Origin: Oxalobacteraceae bacterium UBA6704
GTDB taxonomy: Bacteria; Pseudomonadota; Gammaproteobacteria; Burkholderiales; Burkholderiaceae_D
Reading direction: 5' to 3'
Length of the DNA: 64,000 bases
NCBI GenBank assembly: GCA_002454505.1
Contig: DKJA01000164.1
Location: 29,318-93,317 of the forward strand
The notes beneath the pieces were generated by a model. The model saw only the letters and a list, made by a program, of their open reading frames with translations. It made no database searches and was not told the DNA's origin. The translations under genes were made by a program, and so were the position numbers. Position 1 is the stretch's first letter. Each line of letters begins with the position of its first letter. Shown in pieces: positions 44,779 to 53,300 of this stretch.

Positions 44779-45666
44779 ATGGATCTCCTCGCACTGGTCG
44801 ATTTCAACCTGGTTGCCCGGCACGGCGGCGTGGGACGCGCCGCGCGTGCCACGGGCCGGCCCAAGGCCACGCTGTCGCGCCGCGTCGTCGAACTGGAAAT
44901 GAGCCTTGGCCTGCGCCTGTTCGAACGGGGCGCGCGCGTGCTGAAGCTGACGGAGGAAGGCAAGGCGCTGTACGAAAGGACGAGCGTTCTGCTGAGCGAG
45001 ATCGACGAGACGGCCGGCGCGATTGCACAGGGCGGCGCCAGTCCGCGCGGGCGGTTGAGAATCAGCGCGCCGCTGCTGTTCTCCCAGGCTGCGATGGGCA
45101 AGCTGGCAGCCGGCTTTGCGCTGAAATATCCGGAGATCAGGCTGGAGGTGACCACCGAGGACCGGCCGGTCGACATGGTCGAGGAAGGCTACGACCTGGT
45201 CATCCGCGTCAATCCGGCGCCCGATGCAAACCTGATCGGCCGCGTCTTCCTGCGGGACCGGCTGGTGGCCGTTGCGGCGCGCGGCCTGTTGCGCAGCGCC
45301 GGTGCCGTACCGGCGGTCATACGCGGCACGCGTCGCGAGCGCGATGTGTGGCGGCTTGTGACGCCGGCCGGCAAAGCGGCGGTCGATGTCGAGCCGGTGC
45401 TGAGTCTCGCCTCGCTGTTCATGGTGCGCGATGCGGTGCGGCTCGGTGTCGGCGCCGCGCAGCTGCCTTTGTCGCTGGTCAGCCATGACCTGGCTGCCGG
45501 CACGCTGGTCAACTGGGGAGAGGTAGACGGGCCGGAAATTGCGCTGTGGGCGCTCTACCCGTCGCGGCGCCTGCTCAGTGCGCGGGTGTCGGCGTTCCTG
45601 GCTTACCTGAAGGAGGCGTTTCCCGAGGGGACGCCGGATGAGCTGGCTGCCTATATCGCGGGGTGA
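44779..45666 (+). CDS. LysR-family transcriptional regulator
   Basis: A 295-residue LTTR: winged helix at 1-60 (VARHGGVGRAARATGRPKATLSRRVVELE) and an effector-binding domain. The wing and helix-3 motif (PKATLSRRVVELEMSLGLRLFERG) are standard. ATG 44779 is favoured since the HTH starts right after; the frame extends 30 codons upstream through intergenic sequence. Probably regulates the divergent NmrA-like/DUF1857 operon. Confidence 0.9.
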   Translation: MDLLALVDFNLVARHGGVGRAARATGRPKATLSRRVVELEMSLGLRLFERGARVLKLTEEGKALYERTSVLLSEIDETAGAIAQGGASPRGRLRISAPLLFSQAAMGKLAAGFALKYPEIRLEVTTEDRPVDMVEEGYDLVIRVNPAPDANLIGRVFLRDRLVAVAARGLLRSAGAVPAVIRGTRRERDVWRLVTPAGKAAVDVEPVLSLASLFMVRDAVRLGVGAAQLPLSLVSHDLAAGTLVNWGEVDGPEIALWALYPSRRLLSARVSAFLAYLKEAFPEGTPDELAAYIAG

Positions 45667-45707
45667 TATAAAGGGAGCGCTTTCGAGCCCGCACTACCCA
45701 GGCATCG

Positions 45708-46200
45708 TCAGGCCGAAAACAGCCCCGCTGCGCGATAGCTGTCCATCAAGGCATCGAACAGGGCGATGTCCGCCCTGCCGCGCGCCATCAGCCGAGCGCC
45801 CGAAACGGCCGCGGAAATCGCGCTGGCACGCAGCCGCGCCTGGGCGGCATCGGCCATGCCTGTGCCTGCAGCTGCCTGCTCAGCCAGGCCACGTTGACGT
45901 CGGCGAACGCCTGGATTTCACTCTGCACGGGTGCCGGCAGGTCGTCGTATTCGGCCGCCATGAAGCTGCACAGGCACATCCGGTTATCGTTTTCCAGCGA
46001 GCGGCGGAATGTCTCCGGATAGCGCAGCAGGGCCGGTTCCGGCCGTCCCGTCTCCGCTTCCAGTGCTTCCAGCACGGCTGCCGAATCTTCCGCATAGCGC
46101 CGCGCCACTGCCGCAGCCAGGTCGGCCTTGCTGCTGGAAGCGGTCAGCCCGGTGCGCGACCTGCGTCCGGCCTTGTGACCGGTTGGCCACTGCGCAGCCC
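45708..46200 (-). pseudogene. TetR/AcrR-family regulator remnant
   Basis: One frame reads the TetR C-terminal middle (LENDNRMCLCSFMAAEYDDLP, in part; DVNVAWLSRQLQAQ), preceded by TASSSKADLAAAVARRYAED, which looks like the helix after the HTH with a deletion. After RQLQAQ the reading moves to another frame, which gives a normal TetR tail (MADAAQARLRASAISAAVSG, then DALMDSYRAAGLFSA) ending at the TGA 45708-45710. The N-terminal DNA-binding helices are missing. A decayed gene; upper boundary approximate. Confidence 0.7.
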
Positions 46201-46334
46201 GCCGCAGGACCCGTGCTTGACCCTGCAGCGGGAGCCTGCCAGCTACGGGATAGCGTGATGGAGGCTTTGCTGATTCGACGACCGCAAGGCGGCCGAGTGG
46301 CTGCTGCCGGCAGTTCGCCACGGCGTTACCGACA

Positions 46335-47507
46335 TCAATTCAAAGGCAAATTCACTTCCGGATACAGGTTTGGGAACAAGATGTTCAGTGAGCCAAGGGG
46401 TAAGCCAAACCTTACAGGTCCATGCGAATTGTCGCTGACCAGCAATCCGTCCGCCCGCAGCGTGGATAGCAGGGACCTTGCCGTGCGCTCGCCCAACCCC
46501 GTCATCTGCGTAAATTCGCCTCGGGTGACGGGCCCGAGTCCGAAAACGTGAATCAGCGGCAGGATGGCCTCGCGGCGAAATCCTTTATCCTGCGCTGCAC
46601 GGATGAGTATCAGTGCTTCGATCCGCTGCTTGATTCCGTCCAGAGCAAGCATGCTGGTCATGTAGCTCACCTGATCGTCGCACACGCCCAGAAAATACTG
46701 CACCCATTCAAAAAAGCCCTGCCCACTCAGATTGCCGCGCCCGTCGTAGTCGCCGCGCCGGGGCGAATCGGCATTGTGCAGAGCGGCATAGTACAGTTGC
46801 GTCGACCGGGCGAATCCTCGGCTCGGTGACCATAAGCCCTCGGAAAGTTTCCACAAAGCGGAATGACTCTGCAGACGTGTCGTACGGCCATTCCCGTCGA
46901 GAAAAGGATGAACCCATGCCACGCGGTGATGTGCACAAGCGGTGTAAATCAATACACGCTCCCAACCGCTCGCTTTACCGTACACGTCGTCCAGACGCTG
47001 CAGAAATCGTCGGACCGATGCGGCGGCGGGCGGAACACGGTGCCCGACCCGTACGTCACGTGACCGGATCTCGCCCGGGACAATCGGCTCGCCGTCGTCC
47101 GACAGCCGATCATCGAGGCCGAGTCGGGAATACAAGGTGCGATGGGCTTCGAGAAGAAAGGTCGAGGTCAGTGCGCCCCGGTCGCCGAGATGCTGCTCGA
47201 GTTCCCTTTCTGCCGAGATGTGCGCGAGGGCGATTCGTTGAAGGCGGGCTTCATCGGGGCGGTCCGAAAAATTATTCTGCAGCGCCCGTTCGATATTGTG
47301 AGGATGGGTACTTTGCCCCTCGATCCGGTTGCTGTAGAACGAGTTCATCTGCCGCACCAGTTCGCGCAAGGTCGAGCGCGTTGACTCATGGGCTGCAGAC
47401 GACAACTTCAATGAAGCGGTGACAATTTTTTCGGCAACGGGAAGCAATTCCTGCCACTGGCGATCGCTGGGCAGCAACGGCTCGAACTGGTGTATTGAAT
47501 CGTACAT
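46335..47507 (-). CDS. Fic-domain protein (probable AMPylase, inhibitory-helix type)
   Basis: A 390-residue Fic protein. The catalytic loop HPFLDGNGRTTR occupies residues 200-211, with His200 as base. An inhibitory motif SNRIEG lies N-terminal to it (S59 to G64), with E63 the likely ATP-blocking glutamate, as in class II Fic proteins. The C-terminal ~80 residues carry a winged-helix-like segment (RGEFTQMTGLGERTARSLLSTLRADGLL). Such proteins transfer AMP or other groups to target proteins; target unknown. The DNA around it is lower in GC than its neighbours and the promoter is AT-rich, suggesting acquisition. Confidence 0.9.
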   Translation of the reverse strand: MYDSIHQFEPLLPSDRQWQELLPVAEKIVTASLKLSSAAHESTRSTLRELVRQMNSFYSNRIEGQSTHPHNIERALQNNFSDRPDEARLQRIALAHISAERELEQHLGDRGALTSTFLLEAHRTLYSRLGLDDRLSDDGEPIVPGEIRSRDVRVGHRVPPAAASVRRFLQRLDDVYGKASGWERVLIYTACAHHRVAWVHPFLDGNGRTTRLQSHSALWKLSEGLWSPSRGFARSTQLYYAALHNADSPRRGDYDGRGNLSGQGFFEWVQYFLGVCDDQVSYMTSMLALDGIKQRIEALILIRAAQDKGFRREAILPLIHVFGLGPVTRGEFTQMTGLGERTARSLLSTLRADGLLVSDNSHGPVRFGLPLGSLNILFPNLYPEVNLPLN

Positions 47508-47663
47508 TTTGCCGCTCTGTATGCCGGTTTATGATGGCCCTAACCCTATGATTATAGTATGTTTTTATTTCAATTGCGATGAAAATTCCGAGAAAATTTG
47601 CCGGTCATTTTGCCGGTTCCCGCGCCGGCGGACATCCTGCAGAGAAATTCTCGTGGGCTCAGG
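47508..47663. promoter_or_regulatory. AT-rich promoter region of the Fic gene with TTTGCCGGT repeat
   Basis: A 156-bp gap upstream of the Fic start. It is AT-rich (47540-47600) and holds TTTGCCGGT twice (47597-47605 and 47609-47617), 12 bases apart; a third ATGCCGGTTTA lies nearer the start at 47521. Possible operator for autoregulation by the Fic protein's C-terminal HTH-like region; no experimental support. Confidence 0.4.
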
Positions 47664-48473
47664 TCAACCCCGCGCCGCTACCTTCTTCACCGGCACCAGC
47701 GGATCGAGCAGCTGCCTGCCCAGCGTCTCCGCCTGCGGAGTATCGGTGCCATACTCGGCCGGCCAATGGCGCGGCAGGTAATGGCTGCCGAACAGCCGGT
47801 CCAGGAACGGCAGCGTGGCCGCGTAATTGCGGTTGATGTGGTCGTTGCGGCTGTGGTGCCAGTGGTGGAAGGCGGGCGTCGTCACCAGCCATTCCAGCGG
47901 GCCGAGCCGCCAGCGCAGGTTGGCGTGGATGAAGAAGCCCCACAGCGTGCCGGTCACCAGCAGCAGCGCCGGTGCGCCACTGCCGGCGGCGCTCGGGCTG
48001 GCCAGGCCCAGCATGTAAAGCGGTACGAGGCCGAACAGCCGTGTGATCACCATGTCCACCGGATGCGTGCGGGTGTTAGATAAAAAATGCATGTGCTCGG
48101 TGCTGTGGTGCAACGCGTGGAAGCGCCACAGCCACGGCAGTTCGTGGCTGAGCCGGTGGCCCCAGTAAAAACCGATCTCGCCGATGACGAACGCCAGCGC
48201 GATGCGCGCCAGCGGCGGCAGCGCCTGAACGGCCGTCGTCAACGCGGCCGGCACGACGTGCTGCGCCGCGGCTGCCAGGAGCGCCATCGGTGCCGCCAGC
48301 AGGACGATCGGAACCAGGCTGCTGATCACGTAATACGCGATGTCGTTGAGCAGTTCGCGGCGCGGGCGCCTGGGCTGGCGCGCGCCGAACCAGCGTTCCA
48401 GCGGAATAAAGATCGCCGTCAGCAGTACCAGCCAGGCAAAGATGCGCAGGGCATGGGCAAGGAATTCGTTCAT
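47664..48473 (-). CDS. Sterol desaturase / fatty-acid hydroxylase-like protein
   Basis: A 269-residue membrane protein of the fatty-acid hydroxylase superfamily, with about four hydrophobic segments. The eight-histidine motif is present as HRLSHE, HALHHS and HHWHHS, which binds a di-iron centre. Members oxidise sterols, fatty acids or carotenoids (for example hydroxylation or desaturation); the substrate cannot be inferred. ATG 48473 chosen because the frame's extension runs into the terminator and MITE. It converges with nothing; the PEP-CTERM gene lies upstream on the same strand. Confidence 0.87.
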   Translation of the reverse strand: MNEFLAHALRIFAWLVLLTAIFIPLERWFGARQPRRPRRELLNDIAYYVISSLVPIVLLAAPMALLAAAAQHVVPAALTTAVQALPPLARIALAFVIGEIGFYWGHRLSHELPWLWRFHALHHSTEHMHFLSNTRTHPVDMVITRLFGLVPLYMLGLASPSAAGSGAPALLLVTGTLWGFFIHANLRWRLGPLEWLVTTPAFHHWHHSRNDHINRNYAATLPFLDRLFGSHYLPRHWPAEYGTDTPQAETLGRQLLDPLVPVKKVAARG

Positions 48474-48489
48474 GTGGTGGCGGATGCGT

Positions 48490-48524
48490 AAAAAATGACG
48501 GCGGCCGCGCGGTGCGCAGCCGCC
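48490..48524 (-). terminator. Rho-independent terminator of the PEP-CTERM gene, displaced by a MITE
   Basis: On the minus strand GGCGGCTGCGC-ACC-GCGCGGCCGCC forms an 11-base-pair stem (one G-U) with loop ACC, followed by GTC and T-run (six A on the plus strand at 48490-48495). It once lay 8 bases past the PEP-CTERM stop codon. The 82-bp MITE plus target duplication now separates it from the gene by about 98 bases. Confidence 0.8.
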
Positions 48525-48540
48525 AGCCGGCTTAAAACTT

Positions 48541-48622
48541 GGCTGTGTCCTCCAAGGTTGTTGAAACCACCGGCGTTGCAGAGCGGCGTGCGGGCATTTC
48601 AACAATCCCGGATGACAGAGCC
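48541..48622. mobile_element. 82-bp MITE of the IS1595 family with TSD TAAAACTT
   Basis: Ends are GGCTGTGTCCTCC at 48541 and the reverse complement GGATGACAGAGCC at 48622; inner ends read TTGTTGAAA on both sides. The perfect 8-base duplication TAAAACTT is at 48533-48540 and 48623-48630. The internal sequence resembles the MITE at 35399. It is inserted exactly at the PEP-CTERM stop codon: the last codons AAG TTT TA are followed by G from the MITE, turning an original TAA into TAG without changing the protein. Confidence 0.9.
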
Positions 48623-49362
48623 TAAAACTTTTGCGTGGCGCGACGTCGTGCAGCGAAGCCCAGCAGGCCGAGGCCGCCCAGCAGCATGCCCCACGTCGAC
48701 GGTTCCGGCACGGCGGACACCAGCGATACGCTGTCCAGCAGCAGGAACGGCGGCGCGCCCGGCGACGCGCTCTGCGCCAGGAACGACAGCGCCTGGCTGA
48801 CACTGGTGGCGGTGAATGTCATCGTGGCCGTGCTCCAGCCGCTGAAGCCGCCGTTGGCGATGCTCAGCGAGCTGGCGTTCCGGGTGGCGTCGCCGAACAC
48901 GACTTCCCAGTAGTTGTCGCTGTTCGCGCCCGTGAAGCCGACCTGCTGGGCCAGCGCGTAGTCGAACGTCAGCGTGTACGCGCTGCCGACCGTCAGGCCG
49001 CTGATGGTTTGCGACAGCGTGCCCGGGTAATACAGCGCATCCGAGGCGAAGAAGTTGCCGCCGTTGGCCGATGTGGCGTAGCCGTTGCTTTCGCTGCGCA
49101 GCCAGATGGCCGAGCTGCTGGTGTTGGCGAGGGCGCTGTCCAGCACGAAGTTGTAGCCGCCGTCGTTGCCGTTGCTGCTGGTCCAGCCAGCCAGCGTGGT
49201 GCGGTCGGCCGCCGTGGTGACGGAAGACGCCAGCTGCTTGTTGGTGCCGTTGGTGACGGTGTCGAAATTGCCGTTGACGACCAGGTTGGTCGCCGCGTGG
49301 GCCGTGCCTGCGCCGAGGGCGGCAACGGTTGCAACGGACAGCAGAATAGATTTGATGCGCAT
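48622..49362 (-). CDS. PEP-CTERM exported protein
   Basis: A 246-residue secreted protein with signal peptide (cleavage probably after AHA, residue 23) and a C-terminal PEP-CTERM sorting signal: VPEPSTWGMLLGGLGLLGFAARRR. PEP-CTERM proteins are exported and sorted by the exosortase system, often with an exopolysaccharide biofilm. The middle part resembles a carbohydrate-binding or adhesin-like beta domain (lots of Ser/Thr/Asn/Gly), but no motif is specific. The stop codon was renewed by the MITE insertion. Confidence 0.87.
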   Translation of the reverse strand: MRIKSILLSVATVAALGAGTAHAATNLVVNGNFDTVTNGTNKQLASSVTTAADRTTLAGWTSSNGNDGGYNFVLDSALANTSSSAIWLRSESNGYATSANGGNFFASDALYYPGTLSQTISGLTVGSAYTLTFDYALAQQVGFTGANSDNYWEVVFGDATRNASSLSIANGGFSGWSTATMTFTATSVSQALSFLAQSASPGAPPFLLLDSVSLVSAVPEPSTWGMLLGGLGLLGFAARRRATQKF

Positions 49363-49589
49363 GACGCATGCTCCAGTAAGTGACAGAAAAAGTGGGGGTA
49401 GCTGCCGGCGAGTTTTGGGCCGACGACAGCTCGACGACGTTTTTCTGTCGAACTGGGGTGCTGAATGGCTTTTAATGAAACTGATAAAAACTCATTGCAG
49501 TACGGCTATTCTAGCAGAATGTATTTGCAAAAATATGTAGCGGAAAAGCGACTCGATGGCAGCGCCCGGTTGCGGGGCGCCGCGAGCCG
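49363..49589. other. Intergenic region upstream of the PEP-CTERM gene
   Basis: A gap of about 227 bases between the PEP-CTERM start and the stop of the upstream SDR. It is partly AT-rich near 49470-49530 and likely holds the PEP-CTERM promoter. No gene or clear repeat was seen. Confidence 0.35.
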
Positions 49590-50429
49590 TCATCCCTTGT
49601 TCGCTGGTATTGCAAACTGCCGCCGTACCGTGGCCATGTACTCGTCTTCGGACGTGCCGCGTCGCGCGTCGACCAGCGGCCGGATGTCGGCGGTGGCCAC
49701 GTAACGCAGCCGCGACGTGCCGTCCGTGACCGCCGTATAAATCACGTCGGCGACGTCGGCCGATGTCGCCAGCCGGTTGGCCCGCAGGCCGGCAAAGACG
49801 GCTGCCGCGGCATGCGCGAAGCTGTCGTAGTCGGCGATCGGCTGCAGCTGCTGCGCTTCCTGGCCCGAGCGGCCGCCGAATCCCGTTTCCAGCACGCCGC
49901 CCGGCTCGACGATCTTGACCGCGATGCCCAGCGTGCCCAGCTCGTAGCTGAGGGCTTCGGAATAGCCCTCGAGCGCGAACTTGCTGGCACAGTACAGCGA
50001 CAGCATCGGCAGCCCGAACACGCCCGCGCCGGAACTGACGTTGACGATCACGCCGGCGCCCTGCCTGCGCAGTTGCGGCAGCGCCGCGCGGATGACCGCC
50101 ATCGGCCCGAACACGTTCACGTCGAACTGCTCGCGCACCTTCGCTTCCGGCGTCGATTCGAACACGCCGGACAGGCCGAAGCCCGCGTTGTTGACGATTG
50201 CATCGATGGTGCCGAAGCGCGCCAGCGCCGCGTCGATGGCACTGGCGATGGACGCGGCATCCTGCACGTCCAGCTTCGCGACGAGGACGTTGGGCTGTTG
50301 CGCAAGATCGCCGGCAGCGGCGGTGTCGCGCATCGTGGCGACCACCTGCCAGCCGCGTTGCGCAAACAGTTCGGCGGTGGCGCGGCCGAAGCCGGAGGAA
50401 CAGCCGGTGATCAGTATCGTTCGGGACAT
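49590..50429 (-). CDS. Classical SDR-family oxidoreductase
   Basis: A 279-residue SDR. Cofactor loop TGCSSGFGRATAEL, NNAGFGLSG, catalytic Ser in VSSGAGVFG and YCASK pair. Similar to the retinol-dehydrogenase or 17-beta-HSD-like group often called 'oxidoreductase'. AAGGAG precedes ATG 50429 by 8 bases. Transcribed away from the CPBP gene. The substrate is unknown. Confidence 0.9.
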   Translation of the reverse strand: MSRTILITGCSSGFGRATAELFAQRGWQVVATMRDTAAAGDLAQQPNVLVAKLDVQDAASIASAIDAALARFGTIDAIVNNAGFGLSGVFESTPEAKVREQFDVNVFGPMAVIRAALPQLRRQGAGVIVNVSSGAGVFGLPMLSLYCASKFALEGYSEALSYELGTLGIAVKIVEPGGVLETGFGGRSGQEAQQLQPIADYDSFAHAAAAVFAGLRANRLATSADVADVIYTAVTDGTSRLRYVATADIRPLVDARRGTSEDEYMATVRRQFAIPANKG

Positions 50430-50608
50430 CTGTGCTCTCCTTTATTCGTTGAAGGAACCGTACAATGGGCGCCTTCGAATATAGCGATGCACGGGGCGCG
50501 CACGAACGTGGACCGGTCCTTATGTGCGGACTTGGCCTTGCCATCGCGCCGCTGTAACGGCAGCGCGCCCCGGCCGACAAGACTTCTTTCCCTATCCTGA
50601 ATCAGACC

Positions 50609-51493
50609 ATGCTCTCGACCCTCTCCTCTTCTCCACCGCTGGCATGGACGCTTGCCGCAAGCTGGCTGCTGGCGATCCTGTCCTTGTGGTGCCCGGCTGT
50701 CGGCCGTGTGCCGGCGTGGGCGCCGTGCCTGGCGATTGCCGTGGCCGTCGGCGTGCTCGCCGGCGCGATCGCACCGGCGGGCGTGCTGGCCCTGTTGGTG
50801 CTGGCCGTCTTGTGCGAAGCATGGCGGCGCGTGTCCTCCCCGCTGCCGCGTGCCTTGCTGCTGGCCCTGGTGATCGTCGTGTCGCTGGCACTGGCGCTGC
50901 ACCTGCTGCCCGGCTTCGCCAATCCGCAGTTGCTGCAGAAGGTGCAGGTCAGCGCAGGCGCCCCGCCGTTCAGCCTGTACCTGAATTTCGACAAGGCCGC
51001 CGTGGGCATCCTGCTGTGCGCCACGTTCGGCGCGCCGGCGCGCGACCGTGCCACTTGGCGTGCGTTGGCGCCGGCGCTGCCGGTGTTGATCGCCACGCCG
51101 TTCATCGTGCTGGCGGTCGGCCTGCTGGCCGGCGTGGTGGCGTTCGATCCGAAGTGGCCGGCCTACGCGCCGGTGTTCCTGGCGACGAACCTGCTGACGA
51201 CCTGCGTGGCCGAAGAAGCGTTCTTCCGCGCGCTGCTGCAGGGGCGCCTGGCGGCAGCACTGACGCGGCGCGGCTGGCGGCACGGCGGCCTGGTGGCGGT
51301 CGGCGTGGCCGCGGTGCTGTTCGGGTGTGCGCACGCTGCAGGCGGAGCGGCGTTGATGGCGTTCGCCACGCTGGCGGGCGTCGGCTATGGACTGGCTTAC
51401 TGGCGCAGCGGCCGGATAGAGATGGCGATCCTGACGCACTTCGCCGTCAATGCCGTGCACTTCTTGCTGTTTACGTATCCGGCGCTGCGTTAG
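50609..51493 (+). CDS. CPBP-family intramembrane glutamic endopeptidase
   Basis: A 294-residue membrane protein with about eight hydrophobic segments. The CPBP (Abi) motif EEAFFR is near residues 207-212 and the second conserved part FGCAHAAGG and HFAVNAVHF follow. Such proteases process prenylated or membrane substrates and some are bacteriocin-immunity proteins. Start ATG 50609; a TACAAT box at 50461 may be its -10 element. It overlaps the converging HTH gene by 23 bases. Confidence 0.88.
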   Translation: MLSTLSSSPPLAWTLAASWLLAILSLWCPAVGRVPAWAPCLAIAVAVGVLAGAIAPAGVLALLVLAVLCEAWRRVSSPLPRALLLALVIVVSLALALHLLPGFANPQLLQKVQVSAGAPPFSLYLNFDKAAVGILLCATFGAPARDRATWRALAPALPVLIATPFIVLAVGLLAGVVAFDPKWPAYAPVFLATNLLTTCVAEEAFFRALLQGRLAAALTRRGWRHGGLVAVGVAAVLFGCAHAAGGAALMAFATLAGVGYGLAYWRSGRIEMAILTHFAVNAVHFLLFTYPALR

Positions 51494-52322
51494 CGCCTGG
51501 CGCTTGAGCGATCAACGCCCGCATCCGCGCCGCATCCTCCGGCGTCGCCGGGTTGTACACGATCATGCCCAGATCGGGCCGGCCCTCGACGGCGAAGCCC
51601 GAGTATTCCAGTTCCAGCAGGCCGAGCGTGGGGTGGTGCAGCCGCTTCATGCCGCCGCCAGGCACATTGATGTCGTGATCGCGCCAGAACGCTTCGAATT
51701 CCGGGCTCAGTGCGCGCAGCTCCTCGACCAGTTGCGTGACTTCGGTCATTGCGCCGGCGCGCGCCGCGTCGGCACGGAACGCGCCCACTACGAAGCGGGC
51801 AGTGCTGGCCCAGTCGTCCTGCGCGCGGCGCACGCGCGCGTTCGAGAATATCAGCCGCAGCACGTTGCGTTCCTGCGGCGGCAGCTTGCCGTAGTCCGTC
51901 AGTACGAGGGCGGCGGCACGGTTCCACGCCACCACATCCCACGTCGCCGTCTTGACGATGGCCGGGCTGAATTCGAAGGCATCGAGCAGCCGCTGCAGCC
52001 GTGGTGTGACGCCATCGGCGGCGGCATACTGCGCCTTCGGCGGATGGCCGAGGGCCAGCATGTACAGGTGTTCCCGCTCCGCCTCCGTCAGCATCAGGCC
52101 GCGGGCGATCCGGTTCAGCACGTCGGCCGATGGCGCACCACCGCGGCCCTGCTCGAGCCAGGTGTACCAGGTGGGACTGATGTTGGAACGCTGCGCCACC
52201 TCTTCGCGGCGCAGGCCGGGCGTGCGCCGCCGCTCGCCGGGAAAGCCCAGCGCGGCGGGGTCGAGACGCGCGCGGCGGTCGCGCAGGAAGGTGCCCAGAG
52301 CGTTGACGGTCTTGTCGGTCAT
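51471..52322 (-). CDS. HTH regulator with MmyB-like ligand-binding domain
   Basis: A 283-residue XRE-type regulator. The HTH (RREEVAQRSNISPTWYTWLEQGRGG) is at about 37-62; the rest is the MmyB-like PAS-related ligand domain (WDVVAWNRAAALVLTDYG, then FWRDHDINVPGGGMKRLHHPTLG). These regulators sense small fatty-acid-like molecules. It is divergent from a Rossmann-fold gene, probably its target. Confidence 0.9.
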   Translation of the reverse strand: MTDKTVNALGTFLRDRRARLDPAALGFPGERRRTPGLRREEVAQRSNISPTWYTWLEQGRGGAPSADVLNRIARGLMLTEAEREHLYMLALGHPPKAQYAAADGVTPRLQRLLDAFEFSPAIVKTATWDVVAWNRAAALVLTDYGKLPPQERNVLRLIFSNARVRRAQDDWASTARFVVGAFRADAARAGAMTEVTQLVEELRALSPEFEAFWRDHDINVPGGGMKRLHHPTLGLLELEYSGFAVEGRPDLGMIVYNPATPEDAARMRALIAQAPGANAAPDT

Positions 52323-52414
52323 GCCGGTTACTTCTTATACCAGGATAATCTCACTACTTTAACAGGATCGCGCCGTGCGGCACCATCGCTCCATCGTTCA
52401 ACCAGGAGCATCTC

Positions 52415-53290
52415 ATGCGTATCTTCCTTACCGGCGCGACGGGTTTCGTCGGCTCGGCCATCGTCCCCGAACTGCTCGCCGCCGGCCACCAGGTGCTCGG
52501 CCTCACGCGCTCCGAGGCCGGCACCCGCGCGCTGCTGGCCGCCGGCGCAGAACCGCATCATGGCGACATCGAAGACCTCGACAGCCTGCGCCGCGGTGCC
52601 GCGGCCTGTGATGGCGTGATCCACACCGCCTTCGACCACGACTTCAGCCGTTTCGTCGACAACTGCGCCAAGGATGGCCGCGTCATCGCCGCCCTCGGCG
52701 CGGCGCTCGAAGGCAGCAAGCGGCCGCTGGTCATCACGTCGGGCGTGCCGATGGGGATCACGAAGCCGGGCGAACCTGCCTTCGAGGACCGCTTCGATCC
52801 GCACCACCCGAATCCGCGCGTGGCATCCGAACTGGCCGGTGCGGAGATGCTGGCACGTGGCGTCAATGTGTCCGTGATGCGGCTGTCGCAGATCCACGAC
52901 CGCGGCAAGGCCGGCCTGGTCAGCTACCTGATCGACCTGGCACGTGAGCGTGGCGTGTCGGCGTACGTTGGCGAAGGGGCGAACCGCTGGTCGGCTGCGC
53001 ATGTCGGCGATACCGCGCGCCTGTACCGGCTGGCCATTGAACGGGCCGCACCGGGCGCCCGCTATCACGCGACGGCCGAAGAAGGCATCGCCCTGCGCGA
53101 GATCGCCGAAGCCGTCGGCCGCCGGCTGGGCGTTCCCGCGACCAGCATCGCCGAAGCCGACGTGCCGGCCCATTTCGGCTGGCTGGCGACCTTCGCGGCA
53201 AAGGACATGTCCGCTTCCAGCGCCATCACGCGGGCCGCGCTGGACTGGCAGCCCACCGGCCCGGGCCTGCTCGCCGACCTGGCAGGATAA
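52415..53290 (+). CDS. SDR/epimerase-like NAD(P)-binding protein
   Basis: A 291-residue atypical SDR (NAD-dependent epimerase/dehydratase type). Cofactor loop GATGFVGSAIVPEL near residues 7-20, ITSGVPMG, and a long C-terminal substrate-binding part containing VGRRLGVPATSIAEADVPAHFGWL. The YxxxK pair of classical SDRs is not obvious. RBS CAGGAGC precedes ATG 52415. Divergent from the MmyB-like regulator. Confidence 0.88.
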   Translation: MRIFLTGATGFVGSAIVPELLAAGHQVLGLTRSEAGTRALLAAGAEPHHGDIEDLDSLRRGAAACDGVIHTAFDHDFSRFVDNCAKDGRVIAALGAALEGSKRPLVITSGVPMGITKPGEPAFEDRFDPHHPNPRVASELAGAEMLARGVNVSVMRLSQIHDRGKAGLVSYLIDLARERGVSAYVGEGANRWSAAHVGDTARLYRLAIERAAPGARYHATAEEGIALREIAEAVGRRLGVPATSIAEADVPAHFGWLATFAAKDMSASSAITRAALDWQPTGPGLLADLAG

Positions 53291-53300
53291 ACGTCTGCGC

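Noticed and set aside
50465..50557. 30-residue frame before the CPBP gene (MGAFEYSDAR...)
   Set aside because: No RBS; the preceding TACAAT more likely is the -10 box of the CPBP promoter, so the frame is probably leader sequence.
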